NCBI RefSeq assembly: GCF_000160755.1
Contig: NZ_GG668576.1
Span: 370,800 to 434,799, forward strand
DNA: 64,000 bases
Reading direction: 5' to 3'
Source: Proteus mirabilis ATCC 29906
GTDB taxonomy: Bacteria > Pseudomonadota > Gammaproteobacteria > Enterobacterales > Enterobacteriaceae
Part shown: one piece after another, positions 49,220 to 58,507 of the stretch
Numbering within the stretch: the first letter of the stretch is position 1
Layout: every line of letters starts with the position of its first letter
Made by a program: the position numbers and the translations under genes
Notes under the pieces: generated by a model
What the model was told of the DNA's origin: nothing
Seen by the model: only the letters and a program-made list of their open reading frames with translations
Database searches by the model: none

Positions 49220-49888
49220 ATGTACAGTAAAAGTATGGGGGTTACTGTGTGGCTTGAACAATTTGGAGTGCTCAATATTTGGACATATCTTGCGGGTATG
49301 TTCTTTATTATTATCGTCCCCGGCCCTAATTCCCTTTATGTGCTTAAAACCAGTGCATCAAGAGGAGTTGGTGCAGGTTATCGAGCCGCATTAGGGGTTT
49401 TTATTGGCGATGCTATCTTAATTTTCTTAGCATTTATCGGTGTGGCATCAGTTATTAAAGCCTCTCCTGTGCTTTTTACTATTGTCCGTTTCTTAGGTGC
49501 TTTTTATCTACTCTATCTCGGTATCAAAATTATTCATGCTAACTTCTTTGCCAAAAAGCAAAGCCATACTGAGACAAACTGTATTCAAGAGCATGTATTT
49601 CGTAAGGCATTAACATTAAGCTTAACCAACCCCAAAGCGATTTTGTTTTATATCTCCTTTTTTGTGCAATTTATCGACTTTAACTATGCACATACTGGTT
49701 TATCCTACTTGATCTTAGCTTCTATGCTTGAAGCATTTAGCTTTGTTTATCTCTCTTTTCTTATTTTTGGTGGTGTAGCATTGGCGCGTTTCTTCGGTTC
49801 ACGTAAAAATATCGCTAAACTGGGAAATGGTATTGTTGGGCTATTTTTTATGGGGTTTGCCACCAAACTTGCCACACTCTCCTCTTAA
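49220..49888 (+). CDS. leuE: Leucine efflux protein (LysE/RhtB family)
   Basis: Amino-acid exporter with six hydrophobic helices. FGVLNIWTYLAGMFFIIIVPGPNSLYVL, GVFIGDAILIFLAF and LSLTNPKAILFYISFFVQFID match E. coli LeuE (YeaS). It has 222 residues; E. coli has 212. The start is uncertain: ATG 49220, ATG 49235 and a GTG two codons before LEQFGVLN are all possible and none has a clear ribosome site. It has its own terminator. Confidence 0.9.
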   Translation: MYSKSMGVTVWLEQFGVLNIWTYLAGMFFIIIVPGPNSLYVLKTSASRGVGAGYRAALGVFIGDAILIFLAFIGVASVIKASPVLFTIVRFLGAFYLLYLGIKIIHANFFAKKQSHTETNCIQEHVFRKALTLSLTNPKAILFYISFFVQFIDFNYAHTGLSYLILASMLEAFSFVYLSFLIFGGVALARFFGSRKNIAKLGNGIVGLFFMGFATKLATLSS

Positions 49889-49930
49889 ATAGACGTCCTT
49901 TCGTGACTTAAATAAGAGGCTGTTGTTATC

Positions 49931-49965
49931 AATAGCGATTATCTTTGTAGTAATCGCTATTTTTC
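49931..49965 (+). terminator. Terminator of leuE
   Basis: AATAGCGATTA (49931-49941) pairs with TAATCGCTATT (49951-49961), followed by TTT. It lies 42 bases after the leuE stop. Confidence 0.88.
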
Positions 49966-50238
49966 CCCCATTACTATCTTGATCAGTAAGTCAGCCCTAC
50001 AGGGTGGCGATTATTTTACTTAGCAGTTTCGAAATGCGCGATGCTTCTGTTATCATTGTCGGCTTATCATTTCCTTGCAATAAGTGGTGATTAAATTTTG
50101 CTTTTTAGCTTTATTCGTTTAAACGCATAGATATTATGTTATTCCGATAAAGCACGTCATGTAACAAATTGAAAATAAAGCAGAAAACCCCTTTAAAGTA
50201 AGTTAAAAAACCTTAGCAACGATATAGAACCGTAAAAA
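49966..50238 (+). other. Upstream region of ttcA
   Basis: About 270 bases with no ORF. It should hold the ttcA promoter; no hexamer pair is convincing. Confidence 0.35.
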
Positions 50239-51159
50239 ATGAGCATCCCAAAAGAGCAATATAATTTTAACAAATTACAAAAACGCTTACGCCGTAACGT
50301 TGGGCAAGCTATCGCTGATTTTAATATGATTGAAGATGGCGATAAAATCATGGTGTGCCTTTCTGGCGGGAAAGATAGCTATACTCTCCTATCTATCTTA
50401 ATGAATTTGCAAAAAAGCGCGCCAATACAATTTTCCTTAATTGCCGTTAATTTAGATCAAAAACAGCCGGGCTTCCCTGAGCATATTTTACCTGAATATC
50501 TTGAGCAACTTGGCGTAGAGTATAAAATTGTTGAAGAGAATACTTACGGTATTGTAAAAGAGATCATTCCAGAAGGTAAAACCACCTGTTCACTTTGCTC
50601 TCGCTTACGTCGTGGTATTTTATACCGTACAGCCACCGAAGTTGGGGCAACAAAAATTGCTTTAGGTCACCATCGTGATGATATTTTAGAAACGCTGTTT
50701 CTGAACATGTTTTATGGTGGAAAGCTAAAGGGCATGCCACCTAAATTAATGAGTGATGACGGAAAACATATCGTTATTCGTCCATTGGCTTATGCCCGAG
50801 AAAAAGACATTGAGCGTTTTGCTCAAGCAAAAAATTTCCCTATTATTCCCTGTAATCTTTGTGGCTCTCAACCTAACTTACAGCGCCAAGTGATCAAAGA
50901 GATGCTAAGAGATTGGGATAAACGTTACCCTGGGCGCATTGAAACCATGTTTAGGGCAACCCAAAATATTGTTCCGTCGCATCTATGTGATACCCAATTA
51001 TTTGACTTTGCTAATATCAAACAGGGTGATGAGATTATTAACGGCGGTGATCTAGCATTTGATAAGGATGATATTCCAACAAGCCCTATTCTTTCCGATG
51101 ATGAAGATGAGCGTCCTGATTTTAGCCAAGCTAGATTGGATGTTGTTGAGGTAAAATAA
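50239..51159 (+). CDS. ttcA: tRNA 2-thiocytidine(32) synthetase TtcA
   Basis: Thiolates C32 of certain tRNAs, using ATP and a [4Fe-4S] cluster. The PP-loop SGGKDS is at residues 42-47. The CxxC pair in [11 protein letters not shown] and a further Cys in [10 protein letters not shown] provide the cluster ligands. It has 306 residues (E. coli 311). The plus-strand start is preceded by a weak ribosome site. It is convergent with fnrS and zntB, in the E. coli neighbourhood from which dbpA is missing. Confidence 0.96.
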   Translation: MSIPKEQYNFNKLQKRLRRNVGQAIADFNMIEDGDKIMVCLSGGKDSYTLLSILMNLQKSAPIQFSLIAVNLDQKQPGFPEHILPEYLEQLGVEYKIVEENTYGIVKEIIPEGKTTCSLCSRLRRGILYRTATEVGATKIALGHHRDDILETLFLNMFYGGKLKGMPPKLMSDDGKHIVIRPLAYAREKDIERFAQAKNFPIIPCNLCGSQPNLQRQVIKEMLRDWDKRYPGRIETMFRATQNIVPSHLCDTQLFDFANIKQGDEIINGGDLAFDKDDIPTSPILSDDEDERPDFSQARLDVVEVK

Positions 51160-51239
51160 GCATAGCCAGTATTATCCCTAGCAAACCATCGTCGTTACGC
51201 TGGGGTTTAATATGCTTTGCTTATGACAAGAATAATAAG

Positions 51240-51368
51240 CAAAAAAAAAACCGATGTTTATTTAACATCGGTGTAATAATGGTCAATTATTCTGTATTAA
51301 GAACTCAATATGAGAAAAACTACAATTATGGAGCACAACGTTCATCGCTCAACGTTGTATTCACCTGC
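51240..51368 (-). ncRNA. fnrS: FnrS, anaerobically induced small regulatory RNA
   Basis: The minus strand from 51368 reads GCAGGTGAATACAACGTT and continues with GAGCGATGAACGTTGTGCTCC. This closely follows E. coli FnrS, which I recall starting GCAGGTGAATGCAACGTCAAGCG with the same foldback. It ends in a hairpin (51271-51263 with 51257-51249) and about nine T residues. A -10 (TATAAC, 51378-51373) and an FNR box are correctly spaced upstream. FnrS represses aerobic-metabolism and oxidative-stress mRNAs through Hfq. It lies next to zntB, as in E. coli. Confidence 0.93.
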
Positions 51369-51372
51369 GAGA

Positions 51373-51417
51373 GTTATAATGCCAGATGTTGGCATTTAAA
51401 AAATTGATATATCTCAA
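51373..51417 (-). promoter_or_regulatory. FNR-dependent promoter of fnrS
   Basis: On the minus strand, TTGAGATATATCAA (51417-51404) matches the FNR consensus at all but one key position. It is centred about 42 bases before the inferred start at 51368, the class II activator position. The -10 TATAAC is at 51378-51373. Confidence 0.85.
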
Positions 51418-51474
51418 ACAGAGTTAGAGAATTCTTTTTTAAATCCATTTAGTTACGATTAATTTGCTGAAATT

Positions 51475-52458
51475 TCACAACCACCTACTACGCTTTAACC
51501 ACCAAGCAACAATCACAATCAAGAAAAACAGTGAAAAGCAAAATATAGCAAAGCCATAAGGAAATTCATTGCCGGGGATCCCCCCTAAATTAACCCCAAA
51601 TAGTCCTGTCAAAAAGGTCGTGGGCAAAAATAGCATCGCCATTAATGACATGGTATATGTGCGCCTGTTCATCGCATCTGCCATCATTGAAGTAATTTCA
51701 TCAGCAATAACGGCTGTACGAGAAATACTACTATCTAAATCTTCTAATCGACGCGAGAGACGTTCTGATATTTCAACCAAACTAATGCGATCACTGTCGC
51801 TCATCCAAGGTAATTTTTCGATAGAGAGTCGGGAGAATACATCACGTTGTGGCGCCATATAACGGCGTAACACAATCAGTTGCTTACGTAGCAATGCCAA
51901 TTCACCTCGAGCCGGAATTTGCTGATCGAGGATCATATCTTCCAACTCAATTAATTGGTCATGAAGTGTTTCAACAAAATCACCTATTTCATCTGTCACT
52001 GCATCGGCCATAGTGATCAACCAACTACCACTATTTTCTGGACCATCACCCACTTCTAAAGAGTGGATCACCGAATCAACGGAATTAACGCGACGATGTC
52101 GGCTCGAAATAATCATTTGACCATTAATATAAATACGATACGCAATCAGTTCATCCGGCCGATCATCGGGGTTGTTATTAATCGTTTGCAAATTAATAAT
52201 AACTCCTTCCCCGATACGCTGTGCCTTAGGTCGAACATTTTCAGCTAAAAGCACATCTTTTGCGATAGGAGGAAGTAACTCAGTCTGATTAATCCACTGA
52301 TCACTTTTGGGTTTACGATAATCGAGATGAACCCAAAAAGGCCTTTCATTACTTGCTATGCTATTAGCCGTGATCGGCATAATTCCGCCATGCCCATTAA
52401 GCTGAGCCGTATAGATAGCATCAGAATCTTCGATTATAGCGTTATTGACACTTTTCAT
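51475..52458 (-). CDS. zntB: Zinc transport protein ZntB (CorA family)
   Basis: Pentameric inner-membrane transporter of zinc related to CorA. A large cytosolic N-terminal domain is followed by two C-terminal helices (about residues 267-287 and 300-320). The pore signature GxN is GLFGVNLGGIPG between them. It has 327 residues, the family length. The ATG at 52458 has GGAGG upstream. It lies beside fnrS, as in E. coli. Confidence 0.95.
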   Translation of the reverse strand: MKSVNNAIIEDSDAIYTAQLNGHGGIMPITANSIASNERPFWVHLDYRKPKSDQWINQTELLPPIAKDVLLAENVRPKAQRIGEGVIINLQTINNNPDDRPDELIAYRIYINGQMIISSRHRRVNSVDSVIHSLEVGDGPENSGSWLITMADAVTDEIGDFVETLHDQLIELEDMILDQQIPARGELALLRKQLIVLRRYMAPQRDVFSRLSIEKLPWMSDSDRISLVEISERLSRRLEDLDSSISRTAVIADEITSMMADAMNRRTYTMSLMAMLFLPTTFLTGLFGVNLGGIPGNEFPYGFAIFCFSLFFLIVIVAWWLKRSRWL

Positions 52459-52822
52459 TATTCGTCCTCCTTGATACCATCATTTAAAATATAATTTTAT
52501 GCATTTTTCTAAAATCATGTAAACAATCAATAATATTGCCTTTATTTGATTATGTTGCAAGAGGTTAAATCAAGCCACTATTTAGCCTAGATTAACGCCA
52601 TCACATCCGCCCATCCACAACAATATTATTGAGTAAAATATTTTTTACTTTAAGATTTTTACACTAAAATAAGCATTAATTATTAGGTTATGATAGATTT
52701 TTCAATATATGCCTATATTTAGGTTATCGATTGGCACTAGATATTAGTCATAAAAATGAAATTTGCTTAAAATAAACGCAAATATTTAATTAATTTGTCG
52801 CCCCTGAAATAAGGCTACTAAT
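52459..52822. other. Divergent region zntB / DUF4377-type lipoprotein gene
   Basis: About 360 AT-rich bases holding both promoters. No specific site is recognised. Confidence 0.4.
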
Positions 52823-53149
52823 ATGAAAAAGTTTCTCACCATTCCTTTATTTTTACTTTTAGCAGGATGCAATACAGCGACAGGAACCAACACCCAAGTT
52901 ATGAACGATTCGACAAAAACACTGCTTATTGACTCTCAGCTTTATGATTGTGTTGGTGTTGCGCCAATGAAATGCATGAAAGTAAAAGAATTACCTGCTG
53001 GTGAATGGTCTCTCTTCTATCAAAATATCGAAGGATTTGATTACCAAGCGGGAACGCAGTACAAAGTCAAAGTTACAGATATTCCTAATCCTCCTGCGGA
53101 TGCACCAAGCATCAAATATACACTGGTTGAGATCTTAGATAAAAAGTAA
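52823..53149 (+). CDS. Small lipoprotein of DUF4377 type
   Basis: 108 residues. The signal MKKFLTIPLFLLLAGC ends in lipobox LAGC, so the mature protein begins at Cys 16. The mature part has the DUF4377 pattern: LYDCVGVAPMKCMKVKE followed by WSLFYQNIEGFDYQAGTQYKVKV. Its two Cys residues may form a disulfide. The function of the family is unknown; it is often fused or linked to META/HslJ domains. It is transcribed alone. Confidence 0.82.
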   Translation: MKKFLTIPLFLLLAGCNTATGTNTQVMNDSTKTLLIDSQLYDCVGVAPMKCMKVKELPAGEWSLFYQNIEGFDYQAGTQYKVKVTDIPNPPADAPSIKYTLVEILDKK

Positions 53150-53163
53150 GTAACTCACTAGCT

Positions 53164-53196
53164 AAACAATGGATTTTCGGATCCATTGTTTATTTC
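53164..53196 (+). terminator. Terminator of the DUF4377 lipoprotein gene
   Basis: An 11-bp stem (53164-53174 with 53181-53191, loop of six) followed by ATTTCG. It lies 14 bases after the stop. The T-run is short. Confidence 0.7.
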
Positions 53197-53441
53197 GCTA
53201 TTATTACGCTTTCCTTTAGCTATAAATTATAAATAAGATCCAATAATAATAACGATTATTTATAAAATATCTTATATTATCTAAGATTATAGTAATTACC
53301 CTTCTATTAATACCAAAATAATTTCTTTTAACTCAATAAGAATGCTAGTTTTTTTTAAGAATCATTCCAAAGAAATTAACTTGAAATATGTTATTAACTC
53401 ACTAAAAATATCGCCATCTCCAACAAATTAGATACGCGATA

Positions 53442-54002
53442 ATGAAAAAAAATCTTATTTTATTTATAAGCTTTATTTTACCTTTCTCTCCATCACTACA
53501 TGCTTTTGAGAATAATCAGGCAATTTATGGCGGTTACATATATGGAAAAATAAAAAACCACAAAGCAAATGGCGCAATAATAAGTTATCACTATGGATCC
53601 GATATTCACTGGGGAATGTTACTTTCATTACTGCATATCAAGTCAACACATCAAAGCCATTTTATAGACGCTAGCTCACTTAAACTAGGCACAAAAGATG
53701 AACATGCAAAGGTTTCTGCATTGTTAATAGGCCCAACGTATCGAATTACACCTTCTTTGGCTATCTACGCCCAAATGGGGCCTAAAAAATTAAAATATCG
53801 AGTTGATAAAAGTTATTCAGGCGTTGCGGTAACCGATACCATTATCGTCGACACCACCAATGTGATGTTTCAAGCGGGTATTGATTATAGCCTTAGAAAA
53901 AATGTAGGCATTAATCTTGGCTATTTACATTCAGATACTGAGTCAAACAAACATAATATTAGACTAAATAGTATCCAATTATCCCTAGGCTATCGTTTTT
54001 AA
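53442..54002 (+). CDS. Ail/OmpX-type outer membrane beta-barrel protein (second copy)
   Basis: 186 residues. A signal peptide of about 21 residues (ending LHA) precedes barrel strands with YGGYIYGKIK, ALLIGPTYRITPSLAIYAQMGP and the C-terminal SIQLSLGYRF, ending in Phe. It is of the same type as the protein at 47111-47647 but with clearly different loops, so not a recent duplicate. Probably surface-exposed; role unknown. AT-rich accessory gene between zntB and mppA. Confidence 0.8.
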   Translation: MKKNLILFISFILPFSPSLHAFENNQAIYGGYIYGKIKNHKANGAIISYHYGSDIHWGMLLSLLHIKSTHQSHFIDASSLKLGTKDEHAKVSALLIGPTYRITPSLAIYAQMGPKKLKYRVDKSYSGVAVTDTIIVDTTNVMFQAGIDYSLRKNVGINLGYLHSDTESNKHNIRLNSIQLSLGYRF

Positions 54003-54357
54003 TGTTTTATAAATAAACGATAACATAAGTTAAAAATAATCTTATCAATTTTATTTGTTGTTAAAATACGTTTACTGACCACTGAAATTATAATTATAAG
54101 GCTATATTAAGTAGTTATACCTATAAATAAAAAGTATAAATTTATACTTTGCATCAACTGCACGATTAGTCAAAACATTCATGCAAAATTATATTAACAT
54201 AATTTTGCAATGTTTATTCCTTTTGAGTCTCCTTCTGTTGCATAACAGAGGGATTTTTTTTCTCTATCTCTCTTCCCCTAAAAAAAAGTACGCAATAATC
54301 ATTACGTACTCTTTGCTAATATTTTGGCTTTCTTATCTTATTGCCTGTAACACTTAT
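54003..54357. other. AT-rich region between the barrel gene and mppA
   Basis: About 355 bases. It contains a perfect 20-bp palindrome at 54131-54150. A plus-strand 82-codon hydrophobic frame (54181-54429) runs into the mppA 3' end and has no ribosome site, so it is not called. Confidence 0.4.
54131..54150. repeat. Perfect 20-bp palindrome
   Basis: AAAGTATAAATTTATACTTT is fully self-complementary and has no loop, so it is more like a protein-binding site than a terminator. Its role is unknown. Confidence 0.5.
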
Positions 54358-55977
54358 TTAATGCTTTATAACATACAGCATATGGCTATAAGCGACATCT
54401 TCAGGATTCTCAATGGGATAACCTTTTAGCCAAGGTTTGATTAGACGACCATTAGTATACTGATAGATAGGGGCAATAGGCGCCTCTTCCGCAATAACCT
54501 GTTCTGCACGATTATAGAGACGATTTCTTTCCTCTTCATCTGTCGTCATATTGGCTTGGACTAAAATCTCATCATATTGCTGGCTCTGATATTTTGGGAT
54601 ATTTCCAGCATGCTTAGAGCCTAATAAAGATAAGAATGTGGAGGGTTCATTGTAATCGCCTATCCATGACGCTCTTATCACATCAAAATCACCTGAATTA
54701 CGACTATCAATATAAGTTTTCCATTCTTGATTGCGTAAGTTTACCTTTACGCCTAACTTTTTCTTCCACATAGAAGCGACAGCAATGGCGATCTTTTGAT
54801 GATTTTCTGAATTATTATAAAGCAGAGAGAGAGTTAAAGGATTATGAGGACCATAGCCGGCTGCTGATAACAATATTTTTGCTTGGCTATCTAATTCATC
54901 CTGACTGTATTCATCATATAGCGTTGGCTCAGGTGTAAAATTAGCCGTCACATCAGGAGTAAAGCGATTCGCTGATTTTTCTCCAGTACCAAGGACTTTG
55001 TCTGTAATAATTTTTCTATCAATCGCCATAGCTAACGCTTTGCGAACCCGAATATCTTTGGTAGGCCCTGCTTGTGTATTAAATGCATAATAATAAGTAC
55101 CTAACTGCTCAGGGATATACACTTGATCAGGAATATCTTTCATCAATTTGTGATATAAGTGTTTAGGAAAAGACTCTGTAATATCAATATCCCCAGCTAA
55201 ATAACGTTTAGTCGCTTGTGATTCATGATTAATAGGCACGAAAGTGACTTTGGTTAACACCGTATTGTGGTGATCCCAATAGTAAGGGTTTGGCGTTAAC
55301 ACAATTTTCTCATTCACAACGCGATCTTTTAGTATAAAAGCCCCATTGCCGACTAAATTACCTACTTTGATCCATTCTGAACCGTATTTTTCGATTGTGT
55401 GTTTAGGTACAGGATAAAGTGAAAAATTGGTCGCTAAACTAGGGAAATAAGGAACAGGTCGTTCTAAGGTAACTTTTAACGTTTTTTCATCAATGGCTTC
55501 CACACCTAACGCGGTTGGTTTTAATTTACCATCAATAATTTTTTGGGCATTCTCAATAGAAGCTAGGGCTGCATACCAAGCAAAAGGAGAAAGATTTTTT
55601 GGATCAACTAATCTTTGCCAACTATAAACAAAGTCAGAAGCGGTCACCTTTTCGCCATTTGACCATTTAGCATTATCACGTAATGTAAAAATCCAAACCC
55701 GGTTGTCTTCTGTTCGCCATGATTGTGCCACTCCAGGAATGGGACGCCCTCGCTCATCTTCTATCACTAATCCTTCAAATAAGTCTCGTTGAACTTGAGC
55801 CTCCGTTAAACCTACGGCATTAATGGGATCAAGTGATGCGGGTTCATCTTTTAAATGTCGCACTACTTCCTGTTTTTTGTCGAGTATCGTTCCTGATGGC
55901 ACCACTGCCGCATTAGCCTGTGATATGAGCAATCCTTGAACGACAAGTGCACATGATATAACGAATATTTTGCGCAT
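54358..55977 (-). CDS. mppA: Periplasmic murein peptide-binding protein MppA
   Basis: Family 5 solute-binding protein that delivers murein tripeptide (and other peptides) to the Opp permease. The signal peptide covers about residues 1-23 (ending SQANA). Family segments include EPASLDPINAVG, SDFVYSWQRLVDPKN and VRKALAMAIDRK. It has 539 residues (E. coli 537). It is distinguished from OppA mainly by its position near tpx-tyrR, as for E. coli mppA, and by the absence of opp permease genes. Confidence 0.88.
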   Translation of the reverse strand: MRKIFVISCALVVQGLLISQANAAVVPSGTILDKKQEVVRHLKDEPASLDPINAVGLTEAQVQRDLFEGLVIEDERGRPIPGVAQSWRTEDNRVWIFTLRDNAKWSNGEKVTASDFVYSWQRLVDPKNLSPFAWYAALASIENAQKIIDGKLKPTALGVEAIDEKTLKVTLERPVPYFPSLATNFSLYPVPKHTIEKYGSEWIKVGNLVGNGAFILKDRVVNEKIVLTPNPYYWDHHNTVLTKVTFVPINHESQATKRYLAGDIDITESFPKHLYHKLMKDIPDQVYIPEQLGTYYYAFNTQAGPTKDIRVRKALAMAIDRKIITDKVLGTGEKSANRFTPDVTANFTPEPTLYDEYSQDELDSQAKILLSAAGYGPHNPLTLSLLYNNSENHQKIAIAVASMWKKKLGVKVNLRNQEWKTYIDSRNSGDFDVIRASWIGDYNEPSTFLSLLGSKHAGNIPKYQSQQYDEILVQANMTTDEEERNRLYNRAEQVIAEEAPIAPIYQYTNGRLIKPWLKGYPIENPEDVAYSHMLYVIKH

Positions 55978-56202
55978 GTCTGTTTCGTCCTGTAGTCTAT
56001 AAGCGAGTTAACTTAATAATTATAAAAGCCTGATAAAAAGGCACAATCACTGATTGCAAAAATTTTATCAATTTTACCGTTTTCACTCTTTTATTTTAGA
56101 GATGTAGACAAATTTTAATCATGGTTACGCATTAACGAATATTATCGTTAATAATTTAGTATTAATAATGGTTAGTTCAATAAGTAACAAAGGAGAACAA
56201 CA

Positions 56203-56706
56203 ATGGCACATCAAGTGACTTTACAAGGTAATGCGGTGACTTTAGCTGGAAATTTCCCCACTGTAGGCCAAAAAGCAGCCGATTTTTCTTTAGTAGGTAA
56301 AGATCTAAATGATGTTTCTTTAGCGCAATTTGCCGGCAAACGTAAAGTATTAAATATTTTCCCAAGTGTAGATACTGGTGTTTGTGCAGCGAGTGTTCGC
56401 CAATTTAATAAAGTAGCCAACGAATTAAATAATACCGTTGTACTGTGTATTTCAGCAGATTTACCTTTTGCACAAGCACGTTTTTGCGGTGCTGAAGGTT
56501 TAGATAATGTTGTCACATTATCAACAATGCGTGGTGCGGAATTTAAAGAAAACTACGGTGTCGCGATTACATCAGGTCCTTTAGCGGGATTAACTAGCCG
56601 TGCTGTGATTGTACTTGATGAAAGTAACAACGTTATCTACACCCAATTAGTTGATGAAATCACCACTGAACCTAATTATGACGCAGCATTAGCTGTACTA
56701 AAATAA
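56203..56706 (+). CDS. tpx: Thiol peroxidase Tpx
   Basis: Atypical two-Cys peroxiredoxin that reduces alkyl hydroperoxides with thioredoxin. Peroxidatic Cys 61 ([16 protein letters not shown]) and resolving Cys 95 (ARFCGAEGL) are in the E. coli positions. It has 167 residues. GGAGAA precedes the ATG by eight bases. It lies convergent with tyrR, as in E. coli. Confidence 0.97.
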   Translation: MAHQVTLQGNAVTLAGNFPTVGQKAADFSLVGKDLNDVSLAQFAGKRKVLNIFPSVDTGVCAASVRQFNKVANELNNTVVLCISADLPFAQARFCGAEGLDNVVTLSTMRGAEFKENYGVAITSGPLAGLTSRAVIVLDESNNVIYTQLVDEITTEPNYDAALAVLK

Positions 56707-56745
56707 TTGATAATAACGTTATTCATACCGAGTAATGTAAAAAAC

Positions 56746-56768
56746 AAACGGGCTAATATAGCCCGTTT
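56746..56768. terminator. Bidirectional terminator between tpx and tyrR
   Basis: AAACGGGCTA (56746-56755) pairs with TAGCCCGTTT (56759-56768), loop ATA. The minus strand continues GTTTTTT, the plus strand ATTTAAAT, so it can serve both genes and is stronger for tyrR. Confidence 0.82.
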
Positions 56769-56805
56769 ATTTAAATAAAAACCATTAACACATTGTAATA
56801 TAATA

Positions 56806-58371
56806 TTATTTCTCTGTTTTATCCGCTTTTTTACTTGTTAAATCATATTCACGTAATTTATTTGCGATCGCGGTATGAGAAATACCTAAACGTTTAGCCA
56901 GTTTACGTGTACTTGGATAATCACGATATAGACGCCTTAAAATAGAAGCTTCAAATCGCTTAGTCATTTCATCTAACGAGCCTTCAAGCAAATCTTCATC
57001 AAATAAAGTATCCGCAGTATGCTCAGGCAAGGCGATATCTTGAGGTCGCAATGTATTGCCTACTAACTGAGCCATGGCTTGATAAATTGTGTTTCTTAAT
57101 TGACGAACATTACCAGGCCAGCCATATTGTACTAAATAAGCAGATAAATCAGGGGAAATAACAGGTTTTGATGCTTTCTGCTCTAAACAATATTGATTAA
57201 TAAAATGCAGTGCTAACGGCATGATATCCGCTTTTCTTTCCCGCAACGGTGGTAGAGTTAATGTCAATACATTAAGTCGATAATAGAGATCTTCCCTAAA
57301 TAGTCCTTTTTGTACTAATTCCCATAAGTTTTTTTGTGTTGCACAAATTATTCGAACATCAACTTTAACTTCGTGCTCTTCCCCAACACGACGGAAAGTA
57401 CCATCATTTAAAAAACGCAGGAGTTTAATTTGCATTTGTGGCGACATTTCGCCAATTTCATCTAGCAAAACAGTGCCTCGATTGGCTTGTTCAAAAAAAC
57501 CTTTTTTACCTTCGATAGCATTAGGATATGCACCTGCCGCATAACCAAATAACTCACTTTCAACCACATCATCAGGCATAGAGGCACAGTTAAGGCCTAA
57601 AAATGGCTCTCTGGCTCGAGGACTTAATAAGTGGCAAGCCTTAGCAAATAGATCTTTGCCCGTCCCCGTATCCCCCACTAATAATAAAGGATCATCCATT
57701 TTTGCCATTTTCTTAGCGCGTTCAACTAATTGTTTCATGGGGGTGCTAACAGCAATAACTTGTTCAAATCCCGAATTATCATTAACAATTAATTTCGGAT
57801 GCTCATGAATTATTCCGCGATATTTCAATAAAATGAGTGCACCAACACAATGATTAAACTGATTATCATCAGTCAGTTTTATTGGCACAATCTCCATATC
57901 AAAATGTTGTTTTTTTAATTTGATGGAGATAATTTCAGCATGAGGATCTTTTTGTTCTAACCAGCGATGGATATTAAAGTTAGGTATCAGTTGGTTAAAA
58001 GATTTTTCATTTTTATCATTTTCATCTAATTCAAACAGATGCCGTGTAGCTGGGTTTAATAACTTAATTTGACCTTTGGTATTAATAGAAAAGACAGGGA
58101 CAGGTACTGATTCTAATAGTGTCCACATAGCTCGATGCTCTTGCTCTGATGGCATAAAAGCCACAGTACGAACATCGATAACCCCCTCAATTCTTCTGAT
58201 TTCAGCCATTAAAGGTTGAAATATATTAAAATCGATTTGCGAAAAATTTAGATAAATAAGACCAATAGGAAAGATTTCAATTCCACGCAAATCGATATTT
58301 TTTAATACAAGCAGATCGAGTAATTCGCGGGTTAACCCGATGCGATCTTTACAGGTAACTTCTAAGCGCAT
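56806..58371 (-). CDS. tyrR: Transcriptional regulator TyrR of aromatic amino acid genes
   Basis: Represses or activates aroF, tyrP, mtr and others with aromatic amino acids. Domain order: N-terminal ACT domain (MRLEVTCKDRIGLTRELLDLL), PAS domain (about residues 80-190), central AAA+ domain with Walker A GDTGTGKD, and a C-terminal helix-turn-helix (TRKLAKRLGISHTAIANKLREY). As in E. coli, sigma-54 contact residues are degenerate (the GAFTGA loop reads GAYPNA). It has 521 residues (E. coli 513). Confidence 0.97.
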   Translation of the reverse strand: MRLEVTCKDRIGLTRELLDLLVLKNIDLRGIEIFPIGLIYLNFSQIDFNIFQPLMAEIRRIEGVIDVRTVAFMPSEQEHRAMWTLLESVPVPVFSINTKGQIKLLNPATRHLFELDENDKNEKSFNQLIPNFNIHRWLEQKDPHAEIISIKLKKQHFDMEIVPIKLTDDNQFNHCVGALILLKYRGIIHEHPKLIVNDNSGFEQVIAVSTPMKQLVERAKKMAKMDDPLLLVGDTGTGKDLFAKACHLLSPRAREPFLGLNCASMPDDVVESELFGYAAGAYPNAIEGKKGFFEQANRGTVLLDEIGEMSPQMQIKLLRFLNDGTFRRVGEEHEVKVDVRIICATQKNLWELVQKGLFREDLYYRLNVLTLTLPPLRERKADIMPLALHFINQYCLEQKASKPVISPDLSAYLVQYGWPGNVRQLRNTIYQAMAQLVGNTLRPQDIALPEHTADTLFDEDLLEGSLDEMTKRFEASILRRLYRDYPSTRKLAKRLGISHTAIANKLREYDLTSKKADKTEK

Positions 58372-58507
58372 TTTAAACCTTCTTAATACTGAGTGCCCCT
58401 GAACTAATTGCTGATATTATACATTAATATCAATTAAATAAAGGGCTTTGTCAGCAAAAGTTGACACTATTAGCATTTATTTTTACACAAAAGAGGTGAT
58501 ATTTTGA

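Noticed and set aside
51240-51271. Hairpin first read as the zntB or ttcA terminator
   Set aside because: The T-run is on the minus strand and the hairpin lies about 200 bases from zntB; it is the 3' end of fnrS.
54181-54429. 82-codon hydrophobic plus-strand frame
   Set aside because: No ribosome site, runs antisense into the mppA 3' end; hydrophobicity can arise from T-rich sequence.
56211-56516. 101-codon frame antisense to tpx
   Set aside because: Fully inside conserved tpx; composition is that of an antisense shadow.
57480-57560. TyrR considered as a sigma-54 activator
   Set aside because: The GAFTGA loop is degenerate (GAYPNA), as in other TyrR proteins, so sigma-54 activation is not expected.
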